9,001 bases of DNA from an uncultured Acetatifactor sp. (GTDB lineage: Bacteria; Bacillota; Clostridia; Lachnospirales; Lachnospiraceae), in contig CAJUAP010000093.1 in NCBI GenBank assembly GCA_910584435.1, positions 1-9,001 on the forward strand, read 5' to 3'. The notes below the pieces were generated by a model, which was not told the DNA's origin, did not search any database, and saw nothing but the letters and a program-made list of their open reading frames with translations. The first letter of the stretch is position 1. Each line of letters begins with the position of its first letter. Shown piece after piece: positions 1 to 5,897 of this stretch. A program made the translations under genes and the position numbers.

Positions 1-78
1 TTCGCCCCCACAAAGAGGTGGGCTTCGCCCCCACAAAGAGGTGGGCTTCGCCCCCACAAAGAGGTGGGCTTCGCCCCC
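1..78. repeat. 23-bp tandem repeat, about 3.4 copies
   Basis: Three perfect 23-bp copies start at 1, 24 and 47, and a fourth, partial copy starts at 70 and runs to about 78. The array may extend left beyond the window. Each unit carries CCCAC and GTGGG around a 6-base spacer, and the junction between units reads GGGC-TTC-GCCC, so a transcript or single strand could fold into short G+C-rich hairpins. The unit length is not a multiple of three. A reading frame passes through the array, but the result is low-complexity sequence and is unlikely to be protein. The array ends about 50 bases before the zinc-ribbon gene. Its role is unknown. Confidence 0.9.
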
Positions 79-131
79 TCTTGGGCATGATGGAAAGTGT
101 AATATGCTTCACGAAAGAGAAGGTAATGTGT

Positions 132-908
132 ATGCCTTGGTGTCCGAAGTGTAAGAGTGAGTATAGAGAAGGGGTTACAATTTGTGCTGAATGCGGCAGT
201 GTGCTTGTGAATGACGAACAATTTGACGAATTGGTGAAAATAGAGGCAGCGTCAGCATTGTCAGAAGACAGATTTCAGGAAGAAAACAGATGTTCGAAAA
301 AGAACAGATATCTGGAAGAGAGTTTTCAGGAAGAAAACAGAATCTCGGAAGCAGATGCGGAGGACAGGATTACTGATAACAGAGAAAGCACTATGCACTC
401 CCTGTATTGGGATAGTTCGGAGCGTGCCAGCGAAAACCGTTCTTCCGCCTGGATATTGCTGGTAATGGGTGGATTGGGACTTTTGGGTGCAGGTCTTGGA
501 ATGACCGGTTTACTGCCTGTAGAATTTTCTAATCCCTATTTGATTTATGGTGTTATGACGGCTGTGTTTCTTCTTTTTATTGTAGCCGGTATCGTATCAA
601 TGAAAAATGCCATTATATTTGAGCGTAAAGCAAAATCAGAAAATTCTCTCAAAGATATTCTGTTGGAATGGTGCAGGGAAAGTCTGCACAGAGAAGAAGT
701 GGATCAGCAAATAGGTGCGGAAGAAATTGCTTCAGATGAAATATTATATCTTAAGCGTTTTGAATGCCTTAAAATAAAGCTAAACCATCAATTTCTGAAT
801 CTTGATCAGGGATTTTTGGACAAATTAATTGAAGATTGTGTATATGATATGGTTTTTGAAGGAGAAGAACCGGCAGGCTGTACAGAAAACAAGGAGCAGA
901 AAACGTGA
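132..908 (+). CDS. Zinc-ribbon protein with two membrane helices, upstream partner of rlmH
   Basis: This is a 258-aa protein of unknown function. It opens with a zinc ribbon: C4, C7, C18 and C21 in a CPKC-x10-CAEC arrangement. A very polar, glutamate/arginine-rich linker follows (about residues 25-94), then two hydrophobic segments (about 96-117 and 127-147), and a charged C-terminal region of about 110 residues. The expected topology is a helical hairpin with both ends on the cytoplasmic side (inferred). The start at 132 is chosen because an AGAAGG-like ribosome site lies about 8 bases upstream and the protein then begins at the zinc ribbon (MPWCPKC). ATGs at 87, 90 and 126, and a GTG at 18 inside the repeat, are less likely. 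The last codons overlap the rlmH start, so the two are probably co-translated. From memory, similar zinc-ribbon proteins sit next to rlmH in Lachnospiraceae; no role in ribosome methylation is shown. Confidence 0.8.
   Translation: MPWCPKCKSEYREGVTICAECGSVLVNDEQFDELVKIEAASALSEDRFQEENRCSKKNRYLEESFQEENRISEADAEDRITDNRESTMHSLYWDSSERASENRSSAWILLVMGGLGLLGAGLGMTGLLPVEFSNPYLIYGVMTAVFLLFIVAGIVSMKNAIIFERKAKSENSLKDILLEWCRESLHREEVDQQIGAEEIASDEILYLKRFECLKIKLNHQFLNLDQGFLDKLIEDCVYDMVFEGEEPAGCTENKEQKT
273..341 (+). repeat. In-frame 18-bp repeat inside the zinc-ribbon gene
   Basis: An identical 18-base stretch occurs at 273-290 and 324-341. The 51-base offset is exactly 17 codons. It encodes FQEENR at residues 48-53 and again at 65-70 of the linker between the zinc ribbon and the first membrane helix. 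The sequence between copies is also rich in Glu, Arg, Lys and Ser, suggesting a local in-frame duplication in a flexible linker. Confidence 0.85.
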
Positions 909-1384
909 AAATTACCATTGTCTGTGTGGGTAAGATAAAGGAAAATTTTTACCGGGATGCCGTTTCGGAGTATAGCAAACGTCTCGGAAGGTATTGCAGG
1001 CTGGAAATTGTGGAAACGGCAGATGAGAAAACGCCGGAGGGAGCTTCGGCACTTTTGGAAGAACAGATTAAGGAAAAAGAGGCAAAGCGCATACTGGATA
1101 AGATTCGTGATGATGACTTTGTCTGCATTTTAGAGATAACCGGAAAACGTTTTTCTTCTGAAGGCTTTGCCCAATGGATGGAACAACTCACCGTAAAAGG
1201 CATTAGTGAGATTGTCTTCGTGATAGGCGGTTCTCTTGGGCTGCATGGTTCTGTCAGACAACGTGCCAATATGGCGGTGAGCTTTTCGGATATGACATTT
1301 CCGCATCAGCTGATGCGTGTGATTTTGTGTGAGCAGATTTACAGGGCATTCCGCATTATTCATGGAGCGCCGTACCATAAGTAA
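905..1384 (+). CDS. rlmH: 23S rRNA (pseudouridine-1915-N3)-methyltransferase RlmH
   Basis: RlmH is a SPOUT-class enzyme that uses S-adenosylmethionine to methylate N3 of pseudouridine 1915 in helix 69 of 23S rRNA, acting late on assembled 70S ribosomes. The 159-aa length is normal for the family. Visible hallmarks are the N-terminal KITIVCVGK, the LEITGK strand (residues 77-81), the glycine-rich SAM-binding loop FVIGGSLGLH (105-114), the TFPHQLMR segment (131-138), EQIYRAFRI (143-151) and the typical PYHK C-terminus (156-159). The gene looks intact. It starts with GTG at 905, and its first bases overlap the TGA of the zinc-ribbon gene (GTGA), which indicates translational coupling. No classic intrinsic terminator follows at once; the imperfect palindrome at 1405-1515, with a T-rich right flank, might serve. 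Confidence 0.97.
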   Translation: MKITIVCVGKIKENFYRDAVSEYSKRLGRYCRLEIVETADEKTPEGASALLEEQIKEKEAKRILDKIRDDDFVCILEITGKRFSSEGFAQWMEQLTVKGISEIVFVIGGSLGLHGSVRQRANMAVSFSDMTFPHQLMRVILCEQIYRAFRIIHGAPYHK

Positions 1385-1404
1385 AGGCGAGATTATGAAA
1401 AAGG

Positions 1405-1515
1405 CTAGTACAGCGAACAATAAATAACTCATAGTTTTATGACTACGCTATTTTCTGATTGTTCGTCAATAGAGCAATATAAATACTATGAGTTGTTTTG
1501 TGAATGATGTACTAG
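1405..1515. repeat. 111-bp element with 31-bp imperfect terminal inverted repeats (MITE-like or structured RNA)
   Basis: The arms are 1405-1435 and 1485-1515. The outer 7 bases (CTAGTAC / GTACTAG) and the inner 10 bases (AACTCATAGT / ACTATGAGTT) are perfect inverted repeats. They are separated by exactly 14 bases on each side, of which 7 match, giving 24 of 31 paired positions with no gaps. The centre (1436-1484) has no coding potential. A further 8-base pair, CGAACAAT (1414-1421) with ATTGTTCG (1458-1465), crosses the inner stem, so a pseudoknot or two competing folds are possible. I find no convincing target-site duplication in the flanks. It lies just after rlmH and 38 bases before a dead gene. 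A miniature transposable element, a 3' UTR RNA structure and a terminator are all possible. Confidence 0.7.
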
Positions 1516-1552
1516 GAAGTACAGGAAAGCTAAGATTTGGAGGCGTGAGTAT

Positions 1553-1816
1553 ATGACATTGTTAATGCGTGACAGAGAAAATCGGAAAATCGGAGAAAAA
1601 GGTTGACAGCAGACAGAATTTCTGTGCGAGAATCTTGAAAAGGAGAATACAAACCTCTGTCGAATCTACAGCAGTCGTCAAATAAGAGCATTGATAACAG
1701 CCGAGATAGTTGGTTCGAGATTTAATGTACCGGTGAAAGTGATTTCAGGATTAGAAGAAATGAATTTTGGTTTATTTGAAGGACATACCTGGGAGGAAAT
1801 AGGATCTCGATTTTAA
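1553..1816 (+). pseudogene. Histidine phosphatase (phosphoglycerate mutase-like) remnant
   Basis: One reading frame, interrupted by TGA at 1604-1606, gives recognisable histidine-phosphatase sequence. A GGAGG at 1539-1543 lies 9 bases before the ATG at 1553. The start MTLLMRDREN resembles the usual LYLVRHGEN catalytic motif, but RHG has become RDR. The next 20 or so residues of the family are missing, and EKG is followed by the stop. After it come RIYSSRQIRALITAEIVGSRF (1661-1723), matching the usual IYSSPLKRALETAEIIA block, and LEEMNFGLFEGHTWEEI (1745-1795), the conserved EMNFG.FEG..WEEI block. Translation ends at TAA 1814-1816, about half the normal length of roughly 180-200 aa, and the second catalytic histidine region is lost. 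Family members act on phosphosugars, alpha-ribazole phosphate and other substrates; which one is not determinable. The lesions (lost catalytic His, internal deletion, nonsense codon, truncation) indicate a dead gene. Confidence 0.8.
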
Positions 1817-2111
1817 GACATCATATATGGAAATAAGCATTGAAAATGCAAAGATAATAAAGCTTGAATTGAAAGATTTGCAGGAAATACAGGCATTCCT
1901 GAACTATGCAGCAGTGAAGAGGCATTAATGGTAAAGCATTGTAAAGACGGGGATGGAAAAAGAAGACAGTACGGGCAGGCTTAACCTGAAGTTGAATTCG
2001 GTATTTAAAATACAACTTTACAAGTATGGTAAAGGCATCCATATTTCCCTATAATGAAGAAAAAAACGAATTGTTATTTTTTCTGTCAAAAGGCAGATTT
2101 ATATAACATGG
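1817..2111. other. Gene-free stretch, possible further coding remnants
   Basis: I see no intact gene here. Two short open stretches look faintly protein-like. The first is 1827-1928 (33 codons, MEISIENAKIIKLELKD...), which might be the tail of the phosphatase. The second is 1868-1984 (38 codons, IERFAGNTGIPELCSSEEAL...) in another frame. Neither has a ribosome binding site, and both may be chance. The stretch leads into an A+T-rich segment before the regulator gene. A promoter for that gene should lie in about 2060-2106, but I could not pair a convincing -35 with the TATATAAC at 2100-2107. Confidence 0.4.
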
Positions 2112-2123
2112 AAGGAGTCTGAA

Positions 2124-3377
2124 ATGTTAGATAATGTAAAGGCAGGAAAGCAAATTGCGTTGTTCAGAAAAAACAGGGGATTAACGCAGGAGGATGTCTC
2201 CAGACAATTGAATATCAGTCCCCAGGCTGTAAGTAAATGGGAAAACGGGCATTCGATGCCGGAGCTGTCCCTTCTTGTGGAGTTGTCGGAACTGTTAGGA
2301 TGTACTATAGACCAGCTTCTTATTCCGGCACCGATGTCTGCCGCAAATGCCAGGTTTGAGCATATACTGCTTCCATATGCGCCCATAGCGGATTTTACAG
2401 GCACAAGCTGGCCCCGCAGTATGTCAAAACCGGCAATCCTGTCAGCAGTCAAACTATTTATGGGACTTGAGAAGCGCAGGGATGCAATGAATTATCAGAT
2501 AAATGATGACTCAGAATACATTCTCCAGGGGGCATTTTCCGGCATCAGCTTTGGCTATTCCTGGGGATTTGAAAATAATTGGGATGAATGTCTTGGGGTA
2601 TATGGATTAGCTTGTGGGATTCATGCCAGCGCAGACTATTCTCAGGAAGAGTTCATCCACATGGCGGCTGACCATATCAGGACCGGATATCCCATAATTG
2701 TTATACCCAGAGAATATACAGACACGATACTGGCAACAGGATATTCCGATTCCGGAAGAATTCTGAAGGGAATTTCCTTTTTAGACGGGGATGATGAGAA
2801 GAATTCTATCATGTCTTTTGGACAGCTGAAAAATTTTTCGGAATGGTATGTGAAGGATTCTGATCTGCTTCTTATTAAACCTGGACCTGAAACGGCTTCT
2901 GTCGTTGACAAGTGCAGAGAAGCCCTGCAAAAAGGGTATGCGCTTCTAAGCAATAAAGTGCATTCGTTTGAACAGCCCCTTGTGGGATATGGACTGGTTA
3001 TCTATGATAATTGGTGCGAAGAGCTTCGTAAAGAAACAAATCAGGAACTGACAGACATTGCTTGTATGTTTCCGCATATTTTTATACACTATGAAGGCAA
3101 ACTCCGAATAAAGCAGTTTCTTGAATGCTGTATGCATCTGATACAGGATATTGATAACGGTGCCATACGGGCCGTAATTTCAAAATACGAAGAAATCCTG
3201 TCTATCTGTGAAAAGTGCATGCATGAGATGCTCCCCAGGACACCTGAAAATGCGGCAGAAGCCCGAATAAAGCGGCAGGCATATATTGGCATACTGCAAA
3301 GGTGCAGGGGACTGGAAGAAGAAGCTTTGTGGATTTGGGCAAAGCATATGAAAACCGATACCAATGTAATAAAATGA
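2124..3377 (+). CDS. Xre-family HTH regulator with a C39/BtrH-like C-terminal domain
   Basis: The 417-aa protein begins with a clear Xre/Cro helix-turn-helix (about residues 7-61): TQEDVSRQLN is helix 2, and SPQAVSKWENG (32-42) is the recognition region. After a linker, residues about 83-295 resemble the papain/C39-like or BtrH-N-like fold found behind HTH domains in some Firmicutes. The resemblance lies in a GTSW segment near 93, HIRTGYPIIVIP (164-175), then ILATGYSDSGRILKGISFLDGDDE (182-205), which matches the usual pattern of 'control by bound peptide or ligand, then xxGYDDxG'. The expected catalytic Cys and His are not evident (W96 and A183-T-G-Y stand there), so I infer a non-catalytic sensor domain. 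A mostly helical, Cys-rich tail (about 300-417) follows. AAGGAG at 2112-2117, 6 bases before the ATG, supports the start. The gene stands alone and ends in a terminator at 3455-3478. Target genes are unknown; autoregulation is usual for the family. Confidence 0.85.
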   Translation: MLDNVKAGKQIALFRKNRGLTQEDVSRQLNISPQAVSKWENGHSMPELSLLVELSELLGCTIDQLLIPAPMSAANARFEHILLPYAPIADFTGTSWPRSMSKPAILSAVKLFMGLEKRRDAMNYQINDDSEYILQGAFSGISFGYSWGFENNWDECLGVYGLACGIHASADYSQEEFIHMAADHIRTGYPIIVIPREYTDTILATGYSDSGRILKGISFLDGDDEKNSIMSFGQLKNFSEWYVKDSDLLLIKPGPETASVVDKCREALQKGYALLSNKVHSFEQPLVGYGLVIYDNWCEELRKETNQELTDIACMFPHIFIHYEGKLRIKQFLECCMHLIQDIDNGAIRAVISKYEEILSICEKCMHEMLPRTPENAAEARIKRQAYIGILQRCRGLEEEALWIWAKHMKTDTNVIK

Positions 3378-3454
3378 AACCGGCAGTATATTGGAAATCA
3401 GCACAATGAGGGCTGGTTATGAAGTATACAGGATTGGGAAAGAGAGTAAATAAG

Positions 3455-3478
3455 GCGGAGGATAGTTCTCCGCTTTTT
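3455..3478 (+). terminator. Intrinsic terminator of the HTH regulator gene
   Basis: GCGGAG (3455-3460) and CTCCGC (3468-3473) form a perfect 6-bp stem around a 7-base loop, followed directly by TTTTT (3474-3478). G3454 and A3452-A3453 can extend the stem into the T run. It lies 77 bases after the regulator stop codon. Confidence 0.85.
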
Positions 3479-3563
3479 AGTGTGAGAAGAAAATCTAATC
3501 GCTTGCGGCAGAGGCCGCTTCGCGAAGATTTTCTGCGGCGCAAGAACAGCGTCTGTTCACACT
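3479..3563. repeat. Nested palindromic intergenic element
   Basis: Three nested inverted repeats stack in 85 bases: AGTGTGA (3479-3485) with TCACACT (3557-3563); AGAAAATCT (3488-3496) with AGATTTTCT (3526-3534); and GCGGC (3505-3509) with GCCGC (3514-3518) around a 4-base loop. Competing pairings exist: CTTGCG (3502-3507) with CGCAAG (3539-3544), and the perfect 10-base palindrome CTTCGCGAAG (3518-3527). The segment is richer in G+C than its surroundings and codes for nothing visible. It looks like an extragenic palindromic repeat or a structured RNA. Its placement immediately after a terminator and before a promoter favours an intergenic repeat. Confidence 0.7.
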
Positions 3564-3590
3564 GAAGAATGCCAAGAGCAGGTATTCTTC
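3564..3590. repeat. 10-bp stem hairpin adjoining the palindromic element
   Basis: GAAGAATGCC (3564-3573) pairs with GGTATTCTTC (3581-3590) over 10 positions, including one G-T wobble, with a 7-base loop. No T run follows on the + strand, so it is not a standard terminator there. It abuts the nested palindrome, and the two may be parts of one repeat unit about 112 bases long (3479-3590). Confidence 0.7.
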
Positions 3591-3640
3591 TCATTGATCG
3601 TTTGTTCCTCGGCATGTTAAAAAGTGAGGAAATATAGCAG

Positions 3641-3670
3641 TTGACAAGCAGGAATAGTGACTTATATAAT
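3641..3670 (+). promoter_or_regulatory. Consensus sigma-A promoter of the chemoreceptor gene
   Basis: TTGACA at 3641-3646 and TATAAT at 3665-3670 are exact consensus hexamers separated by 18 bases. A second TATAAT lies at 3674-3679 in A+T-rich sequence but is too far from the -35. Transcription should start near 3677, leaving a leader of about 77 bases before the chemoreceptor ATG at 3754. Confidence 0.85.
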
Positions 3671-3753
3671 AATTATAATATTAAAAACAATGGTTGAATA
3701 TACAGAGCTTAATAAATCATATTTCGGCCATGTAAGCAGGAGGAAGCATTGAA

Positions 3754-5727
3754 ATGAAAAGCATTCGTACCAAAATTACTGTATGTCTGATTTTGACTGT
3801 TTTACTTGGACTGTTTGCGTCAGGATATGCAAGCATCATGTTAAACTACAACAATACCATGGCTACTGTAGAGAACATGATGAGCCAGACGGCAGTCCTG
3901 GCGGCAGGACGTGCACAGCAGGAGCTGGCGGCATATAAGAATGTTGTCATGGAGGTGGGGTGCATTCCGCAATTGTCGGATCCGGAAGTACCGGTGGAAG
4001 AAAAACAGGCTATTATCGATGAGCGCGTTTCCATGCATGGTTTCCGGAGGGGGAATATTGTCGGTGTGGATGGCATCAGTATTTTTGATGGAAATGATTA
4101 TTCAGACCGTGAATATGTCCGTCAGGCCATGGACGGAAAGGTATTTGTATCGGAACCTTTGGTCAGCAAGATTACAGGCGAATTGTCCATTATGGTAGCG
4201 GCGCCTTTATATTCCGAGGGAAACTCCGGGCAGTCCATTGTGGGTGTTGTATATTTTGTTCCGCATGAAACTTTTTTGAATGATATAGTATCGGCTATTC
4301 AGATTGGAGAAAACAGCAGAGCCTATATGATTAACAAGTCCGGCGGTACGATTGCTGACATCACGCTTGATACAATTACGGTTCAGAACATAGAAGCAGA
4401 GGCACAGAATGACTCATCGCTGCAGGAGCTGGCGGCAATTCATGCTGAAATGCGTCAGGGGAAAAACGGATTTGGAAGTTATATAGACGGAGAAGATAAA
4501 ATGTTTGCGGCGTATGCTCCTGTGCCGGATACGGATGGCTGGAGTATTGCAGTGACCGCACCGCAGATCAATTATCTGGCGTCTACGCGTGACGCAATGG
4601 TTATCAATATTGCGGTGATTGTGGGATCTATATTGATTTCTGTTATTGTTGCGCTGCTTCTGGCCAACAATATCGGTAAGCCTATGAAGGCTTGTGTGAA
4701 GCGTATGAAGCTGCTTGTGGAGGGTGATTTGGAGACGCCGATGCCGAAGATTGCCAACAGGGATGAGACAGGTGTGCTTGTCAGATCCACCGAGACACTT
4801 GTTGAAGGACTGCGGATTGTCATCAATGATATCAGTTATCTGCTTAATGAGATGGCACATCAGAATCTTGATGTTCATACAAAACACGAAGAAGTATATG
4901 TCGGCAGTTTTCAAAATATTTTACATTCCATGCGGAATATGAGGATTGAGTTGAACGGTGCTATGCGTCAGGTCAATCATTCCGCAGAAGAGGTGGCAAA
5001 TGCCAGCAGCCATCTTTCCGCAAGTGCACAAATGCTTAGTCAGGGGACTACGGAACAGGCCAGTTCAGTACAGGAATTGGCAGCAAAGATCAGTATGATT
5101 TCCGAAGAGGTTAAGAATACGGCAAGCGGGGCATTGAACGTCAGGAGCCAGACACATCAGACCGGTGAAAAAGTTTTCCTGTGTAATCAAAAGATGCAAA
5201 ATCTGGTAGAGGCCATGAAAAAGATTCAGGCCCGTTCCGAAGAAATTGAAAAAATTCTTAAGACAATAGATGATATTGCATTCCAGACCAATATACTTTC
5301 ACTGAATGCGGCAGTAGAGGCTGCCAGGGCCGGCAGCGCAGGAGCTGGATTTGCTGTTGTTGCGGAAGAGGTTCGCAGTCTGGCCGGCAAATCTGCAGAG
5401 GCAGCTAAAAATACATCGAACCTGATAGCTAACTCCACAGAAGCAGTACATATGGGTACGGAGATTGCCCAAAATACGGCAGATGTGCTGCTTGGAGTGG
5501 TAGACAGTATTCAGTCGGTGGCTGATGCAATTGATCATATTGCAATCATATCAAATGAGCAGTCAAAGTCGGTTGAACAGGTTTCAGAGGGAATTAATCA
5601 GATTTCGGTTGTTGTGCAGAGCAACAGCGCTACTGCGGAAGAGGGCGCGGCGGCCAGCGAACAGCTTTCTGCTGAGGCTGCATGTCTGAAAGGCTTGGTC
5701 GATCAGTTTACATTAGCTTCAGGTTAA
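3754..5727 (+). CDS. Methyl-accepting chemotaxis protein with Cache sensor and HAMP domain
   Basis: A 657-aa transmembrane chemoreceptor that passes external ligand binding to the CheA/CheW kinase array. Order of parts: TM helix 1 (about 7-29); an extracellular double-Cache sensor (about 33-275) with the typical FDGNDYSDREYVRQAMDG strand-helix (111-128) and VSKITGELSIMVAAPLY (137-153); TM helix 2 (about 282-304); HAMP (about 305-357) with a further linker to about 405; and the coiled-coil signalling domain (about 410-655). The conserved hairpin tip is DDIAFQTNILSLNAAVEAARAG (506-527) followed by GFAVVAEEVRSLA (532-544). The Cache domain has YSDREY rather than the R-x-W-Y signature of amino-acid-binding dCache receptors, so the ligand is not predicted. 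There is no C-terminal CheR-tethering pentapeptide. AGGAGG at 3738-3743, 10 bases before the ATG, fixes the start. It is a single-gene unit behind a sigma-A promoter; no other chemotaxis genes are visible. Confidence 0.96.
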   Translation: MKSIRTKITVCLILTVLLGLFASGYASIMLNYNNTMATVENMMSQTAVLAAGRAQQELAAYKNVVMEVGCIPQLSDPEVPVEEKQAIIDERVSMHGFRRGNIVGVDGISIFDGNDYSDREYVRQAMDGKVFVSEPLVSKITGELSIMVAAPLYSEGNSGQSIVGVVYFVPHETFLNDIVSAIQIGENSRAYMINKSGGTIADITLDTITVQNIEAEAQNDSSLQELAAIHAEMRQGKNGFGSYIDGEDKMFAAYAPVPDTDGWSIAVTAPQINYLASTRDAMVINIAVIVGSILISVIVALLLANNIGKPMKACVKRMKLLVEGDLETPMPKIANRDETGVLVRSTETLVEGLRIVINDISYLLNEMAHQNLDVHTKHEEVYVGSFQNILHSMRNMRIELNGAMRQVNHSAEEVANASSHLSASAQMLSQGTTEQASSVQELAAKISMISEEVKNTASGALNVRSQTHQTGEKVFLCNQKMQNLVEAMKKIQARSEEIEKILKTIDDIAFQTNILSLNAAVEAARAGSAGAGFAVVAEEVRSLAGKSAEAAKNTSNLIANSTEAVHMGTEIAQNTADVLLGVVDSIQSVADAIDHIAIISNEQSKSVEQVSEGINQISVVVQSNSATAEEGAAASEQLSAEAACLKGLVDQFTLASG

Positions 5728-5736
5728 ATAGCACTA

Positions 5737-5776
5737 AGGGCGGAACATTTTAAAGGTGTTCTGCCTGAATTTGTTT
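5737..5776 (+). terminator. Probable terminator of the chemoreceptor gene
   Basis: A roughly 10-bp stem joins AGGGCGGAACA (5737-5747) with TGTTCTGCCT (5757-5766), allowing one bulged G and one G-T wobble. The sequence after it is T-rich but interrupted (TTTGTTT, 5770-5776). It sits 10 bases after the stop codon. The imperfect stem and broken T run make it a weaker case than the terminator at 3455. Confidence 0.6.
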
Positions 5777-5801
5777 AAAATATTTCGCATTTAGGTATGT
5801 T

Positions 5802-5897
5802 ATGGAGAGCCATATCATAAGTGAGGGAAAAAGGATTCCGGCTGAACAAAGCGATGATGGAACAAGGCTGATGCCGCGCGGATGGGAGCAGAAATGA
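5802..5897 (+). CDS. Possible 31-aa ORF overlapping the next gene's start
   Basis: ATG at 5802 opens a 31-codon frame (MESHIISEGKRIPAEQSDDG then TRLMPRGWEQK) that ends at TGA 5895-5897. That stop overlaps the ATG of the 777-aa protein (5894-5896) as ATGA, the classic layout for translational coupling. The frame is open back to 5769. There is only a weak ribosome-site candidate (TTAGG, about 6 bases upstream). It could be a leader peptide, the tail of a lost gene, or chance. I do not recognise the sequence. Confidence 0.25.
   Translation: MESHIISEGKRIPAEQSDDGTRLMPRGWEQK

Noticed and set aside
1..78. CRISPR array
   Set aside because: The 23-bp units are directly adjacent with no unique spacers, and no cas genes are near.
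18..131. GTG start at 18 or ATG at 87/90/126 for the zinc-ribbon gene
   Set aside because: The GTG reading runs through the tandem repeat, and none of these starts is as well placed behind a ribosome site as the ATG at 132, where the protein begins directly at the zinc ribbon.
949..1432. Minus-strand open frames of 100-106 codons over rlmH
   Set aside because: They lie opposite a certain gene, lack ribosome sites and have no recognisable protein features.
1821..2042. Minus-strand 73-codon open frame
   Set aside because: It has no ribosome site, an aromatic/Leu-rich translation typical of A+T-rich intergenic sequence, and no family likeness.
3202..3615. Minus-strand 137-codon open frame
   Set aside because: It overlaps the end of the HTH gene, the terminator and the palindromes, and the translation is Leu/Cys/Phe-rich shadow sequence.
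4414..4914. Minus-strand 166-codon open frame inside the chemoreceptor gene
   Set aside because: The translation (His/Arg/Thr-rich) is a mirror of the chemoreceptor coding strand with no start signal or family likeness.
5882..5893. ATG at 5882 as the start of the 777-aa protein
   Set aside because: No ribosome site precedes it, whereas GGGAG sits 5 bases before ATG 5894 and would lie inside the coding sequence if 5882 were used.
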